Origin: Sporosarcina cascadiensis
Lineage (GTDB): Bacteria > Bacillota > Bacilli > Bacillales_A > Planococcaceae
Assembly (NCBI RefSeq): GCF_009650995.1
Contig: NZ_WHVV01000004.1
Coordinates: 1-64,000 of the forward strand
Length of the DNA: 64,000 nt
Direction of reading: 5' to 3'
Made by a program: the position numbers and the translations under genes
The notes under the pieces: generated by a model
Told to the model about the DNA's origin: nothing
Seen by the model: only the letters and a program-made list of their open reading frames with translations
The model's database searches: none
In this document: positions 25,319 through 32,218 of the stretch, in pieces
Layout of the letters: every line of letters starts with the position of its first letter
Numbering within the stretch: the stretch's first letter is position 1

Positions 25319-25348
25319 AAAAAAGGCTGCCTGCTTGGCGGCCTTTTT
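25319..25348. terminator. Bidirectional terminator between marR and the EAL gene
   Basis: AAAGGCTGCC (25322-25331) pairs with GGCGGCCTTTTT (25337-25348), with A/T runs on both sides. Confidence 0.8.
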
Positions 25349-25379
25349 CAAACTAATTGAACTACAAGAACAGCAGCCG

Positions 25380-26378
25380 TCAAATGGAAATCTTCTTGAG
25401 CGGTACAGCGGACGGTTTCCCGAATAAATATCCCTGAAACAGCTGATAGCCTTTATTTTTAAGCCACTCAAAGTCAGCCGCTTCTTCAATGCCTTCTGCT
25501 AATGGCACAGAACCGATTGCCAGTGCTTTTTCAAGAAATTGTCCGGCAATCCGCTGCTTATCCACATCTTCTGCGATACCCTGTACATATTTAATATCCA
25601 GCTTCATATAATGCGGATTCAAGTAAGAAAGCACTTCTGCTGTATTGTAGCCTTCCCCGACATCATCAAGGGCATATTTGAATCCTCTGGAATGATAATA
25701 CTTCAAAATGGTCTTCAAATGATCCAAGTCTTCCACTTTTTCCGATTCTACGACTTCAAAAATGAGACGATATGGATCGATTTCCAGTTTGTTGGCTAAT
25801 TCAATCGTAGAGCGCAGACAAAATTCCGGCGCATAGATGGAAGTCGGCACAAAATTGATGAATGCCTTCTGCGTAATATGTTTTGCGTATCTAACTGCAG
25901 TCAGCCGGCACACCCGGTCCAGCGCGTACAATCTGCCGCGTGTTTTGGCAGCGGAAAAAATTTCTTTAGGATAAATGACGGTACCGTCTTTATGATAAAA
26001 TCGTGCCAATAATTCATAGGCGTAAATTTCCAAATCCGCTGTGACAATCGGCTGGTAATGGCTAGTCAGCTGCTCGTCTTTAATGACCTGGTCAATCCAT
26101 TGCTCTTCAACGACCTGCATAACTTCAGAAAAAGGACGCCACTCCGTCTGGTCAACCCGGAAATGAATGGTATCCATTTGTGCTGCATGATCTGTACAAA
26201 AGTCGTATAATTCTTTTATCGCCTGCTCTTTCACGTAATAGATCGAATCGGTTTGACGCACCAGCATATTGGCTCGTTTCAAATGCTTCTCCACCGATTG
26301 AATCAGTGCCTGCTGCTGACAATTTTTAAATGAAACTTCATATTCCAGGTCTATGACCCGGCAAGCATTACAAGGCAT
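25380..26378 (-). CDS. EAL-domain c-di-GMP phosphodiesterase with N-terminal CxxC
   Basis: A 332-aa protein with a C-terminal EAL domain (about 95-325). Catalytic-type residues are present: Glu in YELLARF (the EAL motif itself), Asn in FINFVPTSIY, Glu in FEVVESE, Asp-Asp in ALDDVGEG, Lys in MKLDIKYV, Glu in LAEGIEEAAD, and Gln in FQGYLFGKP. Activity on c-di-GMP is therefore plausible. The N-terminal ~90 residues are not a GGDEF domain; they begin MPCNACRVIDLEYEV, a CxxC that could bind metal or form a disulfide. No membrane helix is seen. RBS is GGGGGC. Confidence 0.88.
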   Translation of the reverse strand: MPCNACRVIDLEYEVSFKNCQQQALIQSVEKHLKRANMLVRQTDSIYYVKEQAIKELYDFCTDHAAQMDTIHFRVDQTEWRPFSEVMQVVEEQWIDQVIKDEQLTSHYQPIVTADLEIYAYELLARFYHKDGTVIYPKEIFSAAKTRGRLYALDRVCRLTAVRYAKHITQKAFINFVPTSIYAPEFCLRSTIELANKLEIDPYRLIFEVVESEKVEDLDHLKTILKYYHSRGFKYALDDVGEGYNTAEVLSYLNPHYMKLDIKYVQGIAEDVDKQRIAGQFLEKALAIGSVPLAEGIEEAADFEWLKNKGYQLFQGYLFGKPSAVPLKKISI

Positions 26379-26687
26379 ATCATTGCCCCCTTTTTCAATT
26401 TTAAGATGCAGTTGAATAACTGTTCTGCATAAAGACGGACAGGCTGTTTAGTCAGCGCTCAGTACTCTTACAATGTAAATTTTGAGTCCAACTTATATAA
26501 ATGATAACATGATGTAAGTACTTTCCTCGCAGATTAACCTGTGTGCTTGATGATATTTAGCCAGCAGGTGTTTAGATTCCTTTCATTTGTGGAAAGACAA
26601 GGGTATAGAACGTCTATCGGCACTGGCAATTAGGCAGACGTTTTGTATAGTTAAGGTAAAGGTTTTTATTATGTGGAGGTGACGAGA
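26379..26687. other. Intergenic region with a candidate stress promoter and leader hairpin
   Basis: No gene is seen here. CTTTCA (26580-26585), 15 bp and GGGTAT (26601-26606) resemble a sigma-B promoter for the operon starting at 26688. The presumed leader contains AACGTCT (26609-26615) and AGACGTT (26636-26642), followed by TTTTG. Confidence 0.4.
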
Positions 26688-27107
26688 TTGAAGGTGCTCT
26701 TGTATATTAGTGCCATTGTTGCCGTAGCGGCTTTAGTAGTCATTGCAATTGCTATTATTAAAACGGCCAAAACGGTCAAAGAAGCGATGAAAGATGTAAC
26801 AGACACCATGAAACGCGTAGAAGTGAAAGTGAGCGGCATCACGGACAAGACCGATCAGCTGATGAATCGGACGAATCAAATTACCGAGGATGCAAACGCT
26901 AAACTGCAGTCCGTAGATGGACTTGCCGCATCGGCTAAAGAACTGCGGGATTCAACAGAATACGTCCAGCACTCCTTGGCGAAGATGGCGGACCAGGTGG
27001 CTGCACCTCCTGGCAAGTATGCGAAATTGATGCAGCAGACAACCGTTTTATCTGAAGCGGCAGCGCGGATGTATTACAGCGCGAAGCAGCAGAAAGGAAA
27101 GAGGTGA
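26688..27107 (+). CDS. DUF948-like membrane coiled-coil protein (A1)
   Basis: A 139-aa protein with an N-terminal membrane helix (residues 1-23, LYISAIVAVAALVVIAIAII) followed by a long heptad-patterned helix (VKEAMKDVTDTMKRVEVKVS to ~110) and a basic end AKQQKGKR. I start it at the TTG 26688, which has GGAGGTG at 7 bases, and not at the GTG 26673. This is the layout of DUF948/YtxG-type general-stress proteins. It is first of a two-gene operon. Gene A2 (28127-28564) shares the helix plus KRVE...LMNRT/LLNET pattern, weakly. Function is unknown. Confidence 0.65.
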   Translation: MKVLLYISAIVAVAALVVIAIAIIKTAKTVKEAMKDVTDTMKRVEVKVSGITDKTDQLMNRTNQITEDANAKLQSVDGLAASAKELRDSTEYVQHSLAKMADQVAAPPGKYAKLMQQTTVLSEAAARMYYSAKQQKGKR

Positions 27108-27112
27108 ACTGA

Positions 27113-27547
27113 ATGGATTGGGTACTGGGCATTGGTGTCTTACTCATCGGTATTGCTCTTATTATAGTGGCAGTGGTGCTGATCAAGCCGCTCGGAAAAT
27201 TAACCGAAGTGCTTGAAAGCGTAAAGAAAACTACTGACACCCTGCCATCAACGGTAGCGGACATTACCGGCCAGACACAGCAAATACTTCATACAAGCAA
27301 TGAAACAATCAGTAATGTGAATAAACAGGTTTCTGAAGTCACACCTGTTTTCCAAATTGTCGGAGATGTCGGTGAAGCTTCACGTGAAGTCACAACAGCT
27401 GCACTTGACCGTTCTGTACGATTAAAGGAACGTGTAGGAAATGCAAGCGGGTTTGTTCAAGAAAAAGAATACAAAGGCCTCTATGGTCTGGTCACATTAG
27501 TATTTTATCTGATGCAGCAAAAGAAAGAACTAAAGAAATTTAAGTAA
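27113..27547 (+). CDS. DUF948-like membrane coiled-coil protein (B1)
   Basis: A 144-aa protein with an N-terminal helix (VLGIGVLLIGIALIIVAVVL) and a coiled-coil stretch with regularly spaced Thr, Ser and Asn. It is clearly related to B2 (27639-28124): GIGVLLIGIALIIVA aligns with GIGVILIGVAFIILA, LPSTVADITGQTQQILHTSN with LPRQLNGILDETGNLIKNSN, and VTPVFQIVGDVGEAS with LTPLFQVVGDLGEST. It ends in basic QQKKELKKFK. RBS is AAAGAGGTG, 5 bp after A1, so the two genes form an operon. Function unknown; a stress role is inferred from YtxG resemblance. Confidence 0.7.
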   Translation: MDWVLGIGVLLIGIALIIVAVVLIKPLGKLTEVLESVKKTTDTLPSTVADITGQTQQILHTSNETISNVNKQVSEVTPVFQIVGDVGEASREVTTAALDRSVRLKERVGNASGFVQEKEYKGLYGLVTLVFYLMQQKKELKKFK

Positions 27548-27549
27548 TC

Positions 27550-27585
27550 AAAAAACACTTTCCGCATAAACGGGAAGTGTTTTTT
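27550..27585 (+). terminator. Terminator after the A1-B1 operon
   Basis: AAAAAACACTT...CCG (27550-27565) pairs with CGGGAAGTGTTTTTT (27571-27585). Confidence 0.85.
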
Positions 27586-27596
27586 CTTGGGAGAAT

Positions 27597-27629
27597 AGAA
27601 AACGCACCCTGTGTAAATTCACAGGGTGC
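27597..27629 (-). terminator. Terminator after the A2-B2 operon
   Basis: GCACCCTGTG (27604-27613) pairs perfectly with CACAGGGTGC (27620-27629); the minus strand continues GTTTTC. Confidence 0.75.
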
Positions 27630-27638
27630 ACTTCAAAA

Positions 27639-28124
27639 TTAATAAGCGTTTTCGTCAGGAGCAGGAAGTTTTCGGGCTGAAGGTTTATGTTCATACTGCG
27701 TATCCGCAGACTCTTTACGTTTCTTAAAGAAATAATAGCCGAGCATTGCAGAGCCGTAAATACTGCCGAGTTTTTTATTCTGTTCCGACGTTGCGGTATG
27801 TTCTCCTTTTTGCTGAACAGATGAAGTCACATCGACTAGCGAAGAAGTCAGCGCTTGAGTGGATTCACCCAAATCACCCACCACTTGAAACAGCGGTGTT
27901 AAATTTTCAATTTTCGTATTCATATCTGCTAATGTATGATTACTGTTTTTAATTAAATTCCCCGTCTCATCTAAAATGCCGTTAAGCTGGCGGGGAAGTT
28001 CCCCTACTGTCTTGTCCACATCCTGTAAGATGTTTCCTACTTGTTGCAACACTTTAGAGAAATAAATCGCCAAAATGATAAAGGCGACACCGATTAAGAT
28101 AACACCAATTCCTACGAGATCCAT
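27639..28124 (-). CDS. DUF948-like membrane coiled-coil protein (B2)
   Basis: A 161-aa paralogue of B1 with the same helix and coiled-coil order, plus a longer tail SADTQYEHKPSARKLPAPDE. The membrane helix is at 5-25 (GIGVILIGVAFIILAIYF), and VVGDLGESTQALTSSLVDVT marks the shared middle. After it comes a second possible hydrophobic patch (GSIYGSAMLGYYFFKKRK). The ATG at 28124 has GAGGT 7 bases upstream; an ATG at 28130 lies too close to that site. It overlaps the end of A2, so A2-B2 form an operon converging on A1-B1. Confidence 0.7.
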   Translation of the reverse strand: MDLVGIGVILIGVAFIILAIYFSKVLQQVGNILQDVDKTVGELPRQLNGILDETGNLIKNSNHTLADMNTKIENLTPLFQVVGDLGESTQALTSSLVDVTSSVQQKGEHTATSEQNKKLGSIYGSAMLGYYFFKKRKESADTQYEHKPSARKLPAPDENAY

Positions 28125-28126
28125 TT

Positions 28127-28564
28127 TCATACCTCATTTCCACCAGAATTTTTCGAACCTTCTTTTCCGCGTTTCCAAGAACGCAGCAGAGTCGAACCAA
28201 ATTCCCCATATTGAATTGCCTGAATAAAAGGCCGGGTCCCGGGAAGCGATCCGTCTTCCTCAAACTGTCTTGTGCGTTTTGATACTTCCTCACTCAAATA
28301 TTGAGTTGACCGTCCGACATTTTCAATTGTTGCGAACATGGGAGCTGCCGCATCCAATTTTACTTGGACATCTGCCGCCAGTTGCTCTGTTTCATTGAGC
28401 AGTCCATTTACATATTCCATACTGTGATCCAAATTCTCCTCCACCCGTTTCGCTGTGTGCGAGACTGTCAGCAGCAAATGAGAAGACTTTGTCAGCAGCA
28501 ATGAGAGGTAAATAGCGACTATCAGAAAAGCGACCGCGATTAATAATACACCTGCATATGCCAT
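28127..28564 (-). CDS. DUF948-like membrane coiled-coil protein (A2)
   Basis: A 145-aa protein with an N-terminal membrane helix (GVLLIAVAFLIVAIYLSLLL) and a helical region KRVEENLDHSMEYVNGLLNE and QLAADVQVKLDAAAPMFATI, then a Gly/Lys/Ser-rich end RGKEGSKNSGG. It starts at an ATG with AAAGGAGG 8 bases upstream. It is the first gene of the A2-B2 operon. Similarity to A1 is limited to helix and coiled-coil pattern. The upstream sequence holds a sigma-B-like promoter. Function is unknown. Confidence 0.65.
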   Translation of the reverse strand: MAYAGVLLIAVAFLIVAIYLSLLLTKSSHLLLTVSHTAKRVEENLDHSMEYVNGLLNETEQLAADVQVKLDAAAPMFATIENVGRSTQYLSEEVSKRTRQFEEDGSLPGTRPFIQAIQYGEFGSTLLRSWKRGKEGSKNSGGNEV

Positions 28565-28608
28565 GCATCGTGCCTCCTTTCGTAAAAGTGAGTATACCTT
28601 ACTATTCT

Positions 28609-28633
28609 ATACCACCCAGCGTTATTCTAAAAC
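28609..28633 (-). promoter_or_regulatory. Candidate sigma-B promoter of A2-B2
   Basis: On the minus strand GTTTTA (28628-28633), 13 bp and TGGTAT (28609-28614) match the sigma-B pattern GTTTAA-N13-15-GGGTAT with one mismatch in each box. Confidence 0.45.
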
Positions 28634-28638
28634 ATCAG

Positions 28639-28673
28639 AAAAAACCTGCTTCTTCAATTTACGGAAGAAGCAG
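28639..28673 (-). terminator. Terminator after the YhfH-like gene
   Basis: CTGCTTCTTC (to 28655) pairs with GAAGAAGCAG (28664-28673); the minus strand then has a T-run (28639-28644). Confidence 0.8.
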
Positions 28674-28686
28674 ATCATTTTTAAAC

Positions 28687-28815
28687 TTATTCTTCATGGC
28701 GTCCAACACAGCGCTCACATTCGTAGATTACTGATTCATGCTTCTCAGTGAACTTATCTCCGCACTCCGGGCATACTTTCTCCACGTTGTTTCTCATCTC
28801 ATTATTCATTTTCAT
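28687..28815 (-). CDS. YhfH-like zinc-ribbon microprotein
   Basis: A 42-aa protein, beginning MKMNNEMRNNVEKVCPECGD and ending ECERCVGRHEE. The two pairs CPEC and CERC, 21 residues apart, form a likely zinc ribbon, as in the YhfH family of Bacillales. The ATG at 28815 has GGAGG 8 bases upstream. The second ATG at 28809 is less well placed. It is a separate unit with its own terminator. Upstream on the minus strand GTGACA (28905-28910) and TATATA, 16 bp apart, could be its promoter. Function is unknown. Confidence 0.8.
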   Translation of the reverse strand: MKMNNEMRNNVEKVCPECGDKFTEKHESVIYECERCVGRHEE

Positions 28816-28987
28816 AATAAATTCCTCCATTCATATTGTTTGATTCACTGTACTGATACAGAATACGTTTGATTGATACTAATATATAACAGAGTGTATG
28901 GTTTTGTCACTACTTTTGGATAAAATCTATTATTTTGCGATAGAATCCAAAAGAGACGGATGAACGACGAAAATTTAGAATTAAACA

Positions 28988-29020
28988 AAAATTGAGAGCG
29001 CAATCAATCTGCACTCTCAA
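28988..29020 (-). terminator. Terminator after the 36-aa peptide gene
   Basis: On the minus strand TTGAGAGTGC pairs with GCGCTCTCAA (28992-29020 region), one wobble pair, followed by TTTTTG. Confidence 0.7.
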
Positions 29021-29030
29021 AGTTTAGTCC

Positions 29031-29141
29031 TTACATAAGTAAACCGTACACTATAACGGCTGCGATGATGACAAGAAAGACCACCAATACTGTCCATTGC
29101 GCATTATCCGGCTTTTCTGGTCTGCTGTCCCACTTCTGCAT
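29031..29141 (-). CDS. 36-aa single-span membrane peptide
   Basis: A 36-codon frame from the ATG 29139-29141 encodes a polar start MQKWDSRPEKPDNAQ, then a membrane helix WTVLVVFLVIIAAVIVYGLL. An AAAGGAAG site lies 10 bases upstream and an intrinsic terminator follows within 40 bp, so the unit looks like a real gene. No family was recognised. It sits alone in a gene-poor region next to the zinc-ribbon gene. Confidence 0.65.
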   Translation of the reverse strand: MQKWDSRPEKPDNAQWTVLVVFLVIIAAVIVYGLLM

Positions 29142-29290
29142 AGAGTAACGCTTCCTTTCTGGTTACAATACTTTGCTTCACTTTATAGTTTTCCCTTCAC
29201 TTTTCAAATTAAACTCAGGAATTGATGTGTTTTCGTTGAAAAGTTATTCAATCATTTTAGTTCTTCACCAAAACAGGGTGCTTGGGAGGT

Positions 29291-29481
29291 AAGTGGAGAG
29301 AGACCGTTTCCCTGCGTTCCAGGCGGACGCGTGTCTTGCGGGCCCGCGGTGAGCCGACTTGGTCGCAAGTCGTCTCACCTGTCGGGCTGATCCTCCCGGA
29401 GTGGTTTTGCCGCGGGCTCACACGAAGTGAGTCATGCAACCGTTGCCGCAGGACGCGGCGTACTTAGGTTGCCTTCCACTT
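29291..29481. repeat. 191-nt GC-rich foldback element
   Basis: AAGTGGA (29291-29297) pairs with TCCACTT (29475-29481), closing a nested structure: GCCCGCGG (29342-29349) with CCGCGGGC (29410-29417), GGTGAG...GACTT with AAGTC...CTCACC (29348-29379), and CTCAC/GTGAG (near 29418-29431). The 26-base segment 29441-29466 is the inverse of 14817-14842 with one mismatch. Confidence 0.65.
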
Positions 29482-29717
29482 CGGTACACTGGCTGGTGTT
29501 TTAATACTTTTTGTGTGAGTAGGTAGTATGAGCATATTATTTAAGAATATAATGATAGTTGAGGTACTTCATGCAGTACTTATTATTCTGCAAAGGCTAA
29601 GATTCTTGTGATCAATGCGTTTGCAAAGTCAAGAAACTGGAACCACACCAATTAAATCTACACTGTGCAAAAAAATTACATGACATACATTCCCCACACC
29701 AGCGAAGGCGCAACTGC

Positions 29718-29786
29718 GGGATCGGCCGTGGCAGTGAGACTGCTGGCATGCTCTACGCCAGTAGGCTCACTGCGTAAGGCAATCCC
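29718..29786. repeat. Long imperfect hairpin
   Basis: GCAGTGAG (29731-29738) pairs with CTCACTGC (29766-29773) and CTGGC (29743-29747) with GCCAG (29757-29761); GGGAT (29718-29722) and ATCCC (29782-29786) can extend the stem. No T-run follows, so it is not a typical terminator. Confidence 0.55.
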
Positions 29787-29955
29787 CCAGCGCCGAAGCG
29801 AATTTAAACTGCAAACTCACACTCGCTTCAATCTTCCTGCAAAGTCGTGCAACAAAAACCGCACATACCAAATCCACACACTGCCAAACTGCATGATTTT
29901 CGCCATACGCACGTGACAGGTTTTCAAGAAAAGATTATGGCGCAAACCTGCTATT

Positions 29956-29983
29956 TTTAATGAAAATAGTAAATTTCATTAAA
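29956..29983. promoter_or_regulatory. Perfect 10-bp inverted repeat upstream of ilvA
   Basis: TTTAATGAAA (29956-29965) and TTTCATTAAA (29974-29983) are separated by 8 bp. It lies about 190 bp before ilvA. Regulator unknown; CodY is conceivable because the site is AT-rich, but it does not fit the CodY box well. Confidence 0.4.
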
Positions 29984-30010
29984 TGAAAGCATTGAAAAAG
30001 CAGGAATACA

Positions 30011-30024
30011 AGTAACCGCTTACA
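30011..30024 (+). promoter_or_regulatory. cre-like (CcpA) site upstream of ilvA
   Basis: AGTAACCGCTTACA matches the degenerate catabolite-response pattern TGWNANCGNTNWCA at every fixed position except the first. It lies 150 bp upstream of ilvA. Confidence 0.4.
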
Positions 30025-30173
30025 TATATTATTAAGTCAATATTTGCAAAAAAGTTAAAAAAATAAACGCGCAATTTAGAACTTTCTTATGTTCACAACG
30101 TTTTTTTCATGTTATTATGAGTAAACGTTAAATCGTTACGGAGGTTAGATGATTAATTATGAAGGTGAAAAGT

Positions 30174-31427
30174 ATGGAATCCAAAAGTATTCAAGTAGAA
30201 GAAATTTTAATTGCTAACCAGCTGCTGAAAGATGTAGTAGCTCACACGCCGTTACAAAAGAATGAGCGTCTGTCGGAAAAGTATGATTGTCATGTGTATA
30301 TTAAGCGTGAAGATCTGCAGCATGTTCGTTCTTTTAAATTGCGCGGCGCTTATTATAAGATGAAACGCATTGAAACAGAAGCACGCCAGGCAGGGATTGT
30401 ATGTGCCAGTGCGGGAAATCATGCACAGGGCGTAGCATATGCTTGTGCACATCTCGATATTGACGGCAAGATCTTCATGCCCCAGACAACTCCTAAACAA
30501 AAAGTGAATATGGTGAAAATGTTCGGCCGCGACCGAATTGAAATTATTTTGGTCGGCGACACGTTTGATGACTGCTTTGAAAAAGCCATCGAATTGACGG
30601 ATAAAGAGAAACGGATCTTTATTCACCCTTTCAATGACCGAGATATTATTGCCGGTCAAGCCACAGTGGCAGTTGAAGTGATGAACGATATTGAAGAGCC
30701 GATTGATTACGTTTTTGCAAGCATCGGCGGCGGTGGTCTCATGTCGGGAATCAGTACGTACATCAAAAACTTATCACCGCATACCCGCATGATTGGGGCA
30801 GAACCTGCAGGCGCAGCCAGTATGAAAGCTTCCATTGAAGCACAAAAAGTAGTACCGCTGTCTGCGATTGATAAATTCGTGGACGGAGCAGCAGTAAAAT
30901 GCGTAGGCGATTTGAACTTCGATATCTGCAATCAATATGTCGAAAACATTGTCAGCGTTCCGGAAGGCAAAGTGTGCACCGCTATTTTGGATCTGTACAA
31001 TGAGCACGCAATCATTGCAGAACCTGCCGGCGCACTCCCTATTGCAGCACTTGATTTCTATAAAAATGAAATTAAAGGCAAATGTGTAGTCTGTGTAATC
31101 AGCGGCGGTAACAATGATATCGGCAGAATGCAGGAGATAAAGGAAAAATCTATGATCTATGAAGGCCTCCTGTACTATTTCCTTGTCGATTTCCCGCAGC
31201 GTGCAGGCGCCCTGCGGCAATTCCTTGATACTGTGCTGGGCCCTGACGATGATATTACGATGTTTGAGTATACGAAGAAGAACAATAAGGAAAGCGGCCC
31301 TGGCTTAGTCGGCATAGAAATCAAGCGCAAAGAAGACTATAACGGCCTCATTGAACGAATGGAGCAAAATGGTTTTCCTTATAAAGAAGTGAATAAAGAC
31401 AGCTCCTTGTTTGGGCTGTTAATCTAA
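30174..31427 (+). CDS. ilvA: Threonine ammonia-lyase (threonine dehydratase) IlvA
   Basis: A 417-aa PLP enzyme converting threonine to 2-oxobutyrate, the first step to isoleucine. Visible are the PLP Lys in RSFKLRGAYYKM (near residue 55), SAGNHAQGVAYA, the phosphate loop IGGGGLMSGIS, and VISGGNNDIGR; the C-terminal ~80 residues (FLVDFPQRAGALRQFLDTVL onward) form one ACT-like regulatory domain, as in Bacillus IlvA. I choose the ATG 30174, which has AAGGTGA 7 bases upstream; the ATG 30159 is too far from the GGAGG at 30140. It stands alone. Confidence 0.93.
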   Translation: MESKSIQVEEILIANQLLKDVVAHTPLQKNERLSEKYDCHVYIKREDLQHVRSFKLRGAYYKMKRIETEARQAGIVCASAGNHAQGVAYACAHLDIDGKIFMPQTTPKQKVNMVKMFGRDRIEIILVGDTFDDCFEKAIELTDKEKRIFIHPFNDRDIIAGQATVAVEVMNDIEEPIDYVFASIGGGGLMSGISTYIKNLSPHTRMIGAEPAGAASMKASIEAQKVVPLSAIDKFVDGAAVKCVGDLNFDICNQYVENIVSVPEGKVCTAILDLYNEHAIIAEPAGALPIAALDFYKNEIKGKCVVCVISGGNNDIGRMQEIKEKSMIYEGLLYYFLVDFPQRAGALRQFLDTVLGPDDDITMFEYTKKNNKESGPGLVGIEIKRKEDYNGLIERMEQNGFPYKEVNKDSSLFGLLI

Positions 31428-31443
31428 ATAGTATCGTTGGCAG

Positions 31444-31476
31444 GCGTCTGGTAGCATTGCATACCAGACGCTTTTT
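31444..31476 (+). terminator. Terminator after ilvA
   Basis: GCGTCTGGTA (31444-31453) pairs with TACCAGACGC (31462-31471), followed by five Ts. Confidence 0.88.
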
Positions 31477-31623
31477 GTGTTCATTCATTTAGAGGATTTC
31501 GAGAGCATGTTTCCTGAATTATTTATTTGGGTAGTTAGATATTAAAACCTGTCAATTATGCACATGCTGTATTTACATAAGAAGCCTTCTTTTTATGAAA
31601 TTTACAGAAAGGCGGTGACGCTG

Positions 31624-32166
31624 ATGACTAATCGACATAAAAAGTTTAGTATAGCCGTACTCTTCATCATTCCCCTGCTGCTACTTGCAAGTATCGCGGT
31701 TCCTCACTTCACTACGCTTCAATCAGGAGCGGACGTCTATTTGCAGACTGAACCCATAACCAAAAAAGACGTGAATGAAAACTATATCTTCTTGCGCTAT
31801 GAAGTGGAAAAAGTGCCCAAAGAGCGATTAACAGCCAATTTGGTGAATCAATTAAAGCAGCCAAAAGATTTAGGAATGACAAAGGTTTACGGTATATTGG
31901 AAAAACAGAATGGCGTGCATCAGCTCATTTCGTTAAGTGAAGAAGAACCGGCTGACGGTGTCTATCTATCAGGTTGGCTGCCCCAAACAACAGAGCGGGA
32001 ATACCGGGAAATCGAACATTATGTAGTTAATTTTGGTCTTGATTACTTTTATGTACCGAAGAAAGGCCATCGAGTTGCAGCAGACAGCCAGACAACCGGC
32101 ATCACAAAAGCTCATTTTAAAGTACTTAACGGCAGCGGAGTCATGCGCGGAGTAGAAATAAACTAA
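31624..32166 (+). CDS. GDYXXLXY-type membrane-anchored protein
   Basis: A 180-aa protein with one N-terminal membrane helix (about 10-29, VLFIIPLLLLASIAV) and an extracytoplasmic domain. VYLQTEPITKKDVNENYIFL followed by RYEV is the signature of the GDYXXLXY family, although the usual Gly-Asp is Glu-Asn here. A second conserved stretch is the C-terminal AHFKVLNGSGVMRGVEI. The ATG at 31624 follows AAAGGCGGTG at 8 bases; the frame extends upstream to 31558 without a better site. Family members often sit beside a DUF2157 membrane protein, which is absent here. Function unknown. Confidence 0.65.
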   Translation: MTNRHKKFSIAVLFIIPLLLLASIAVPHFTTLQSGADVYLQTEPITKKDVNENYIFLRYEVEKVPKERLTANLVNQLKQPKDLGMTKVYGILEKQNGVHQLISLSEEEPADGVYLSGWLPQTTEREYREIEHYVVNFGLDYFYVPKKGHRVAADSQTTGITKAHFKVLNGSGVMRGVEIN

Positions 32167-32218
32167 AAAGAAACAGGAAGGATGAGTTCAAGTACTCTTC
32201 CCTTCTGCTTCTTTTTTT
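32165..32218. terminator. Bidirectional terminator
   Basis: AAAAAGAAACAGGAAGG (32165 on) pairs imperfectly with CCCTTCTGCTTCTTTTTTT (to 32217), with T-runs on both strands, between convergent genes. Confidence 0.75.

Larger units (their letters stand above)
29142..30173. other. Gene-poor island with foldback DNA and ilvA regulatory region
   Basis: About 1 kb without a convincing gene. From left to right it holds an AT-rich stretch, the GC-rich foldback element at 29291-29481, unassigned sequence, a hairpin element at 29718-29786, and an AT-rich region upstream of ilvA with a perfect inverted repeat, a cre-like site and a possible promoter. Short frames inside the GC-rich part follow the palindromes and lack ribosome-binding sites. 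Confidence 0.6.

Noticed and set aside
29257-29467. Two 60-aa open frames in the GC-rich element
   Set aside because: They follow the palindromes, are rich in Arg/Ser/Thr without hydrophobic core, and lack ribosome-binding sites.
30774-31220. 148-aa minus-strand open frame inside ilvA
   Set aside because: Antisense to a fully recognisable ilvA; no promoter or ribosome site.
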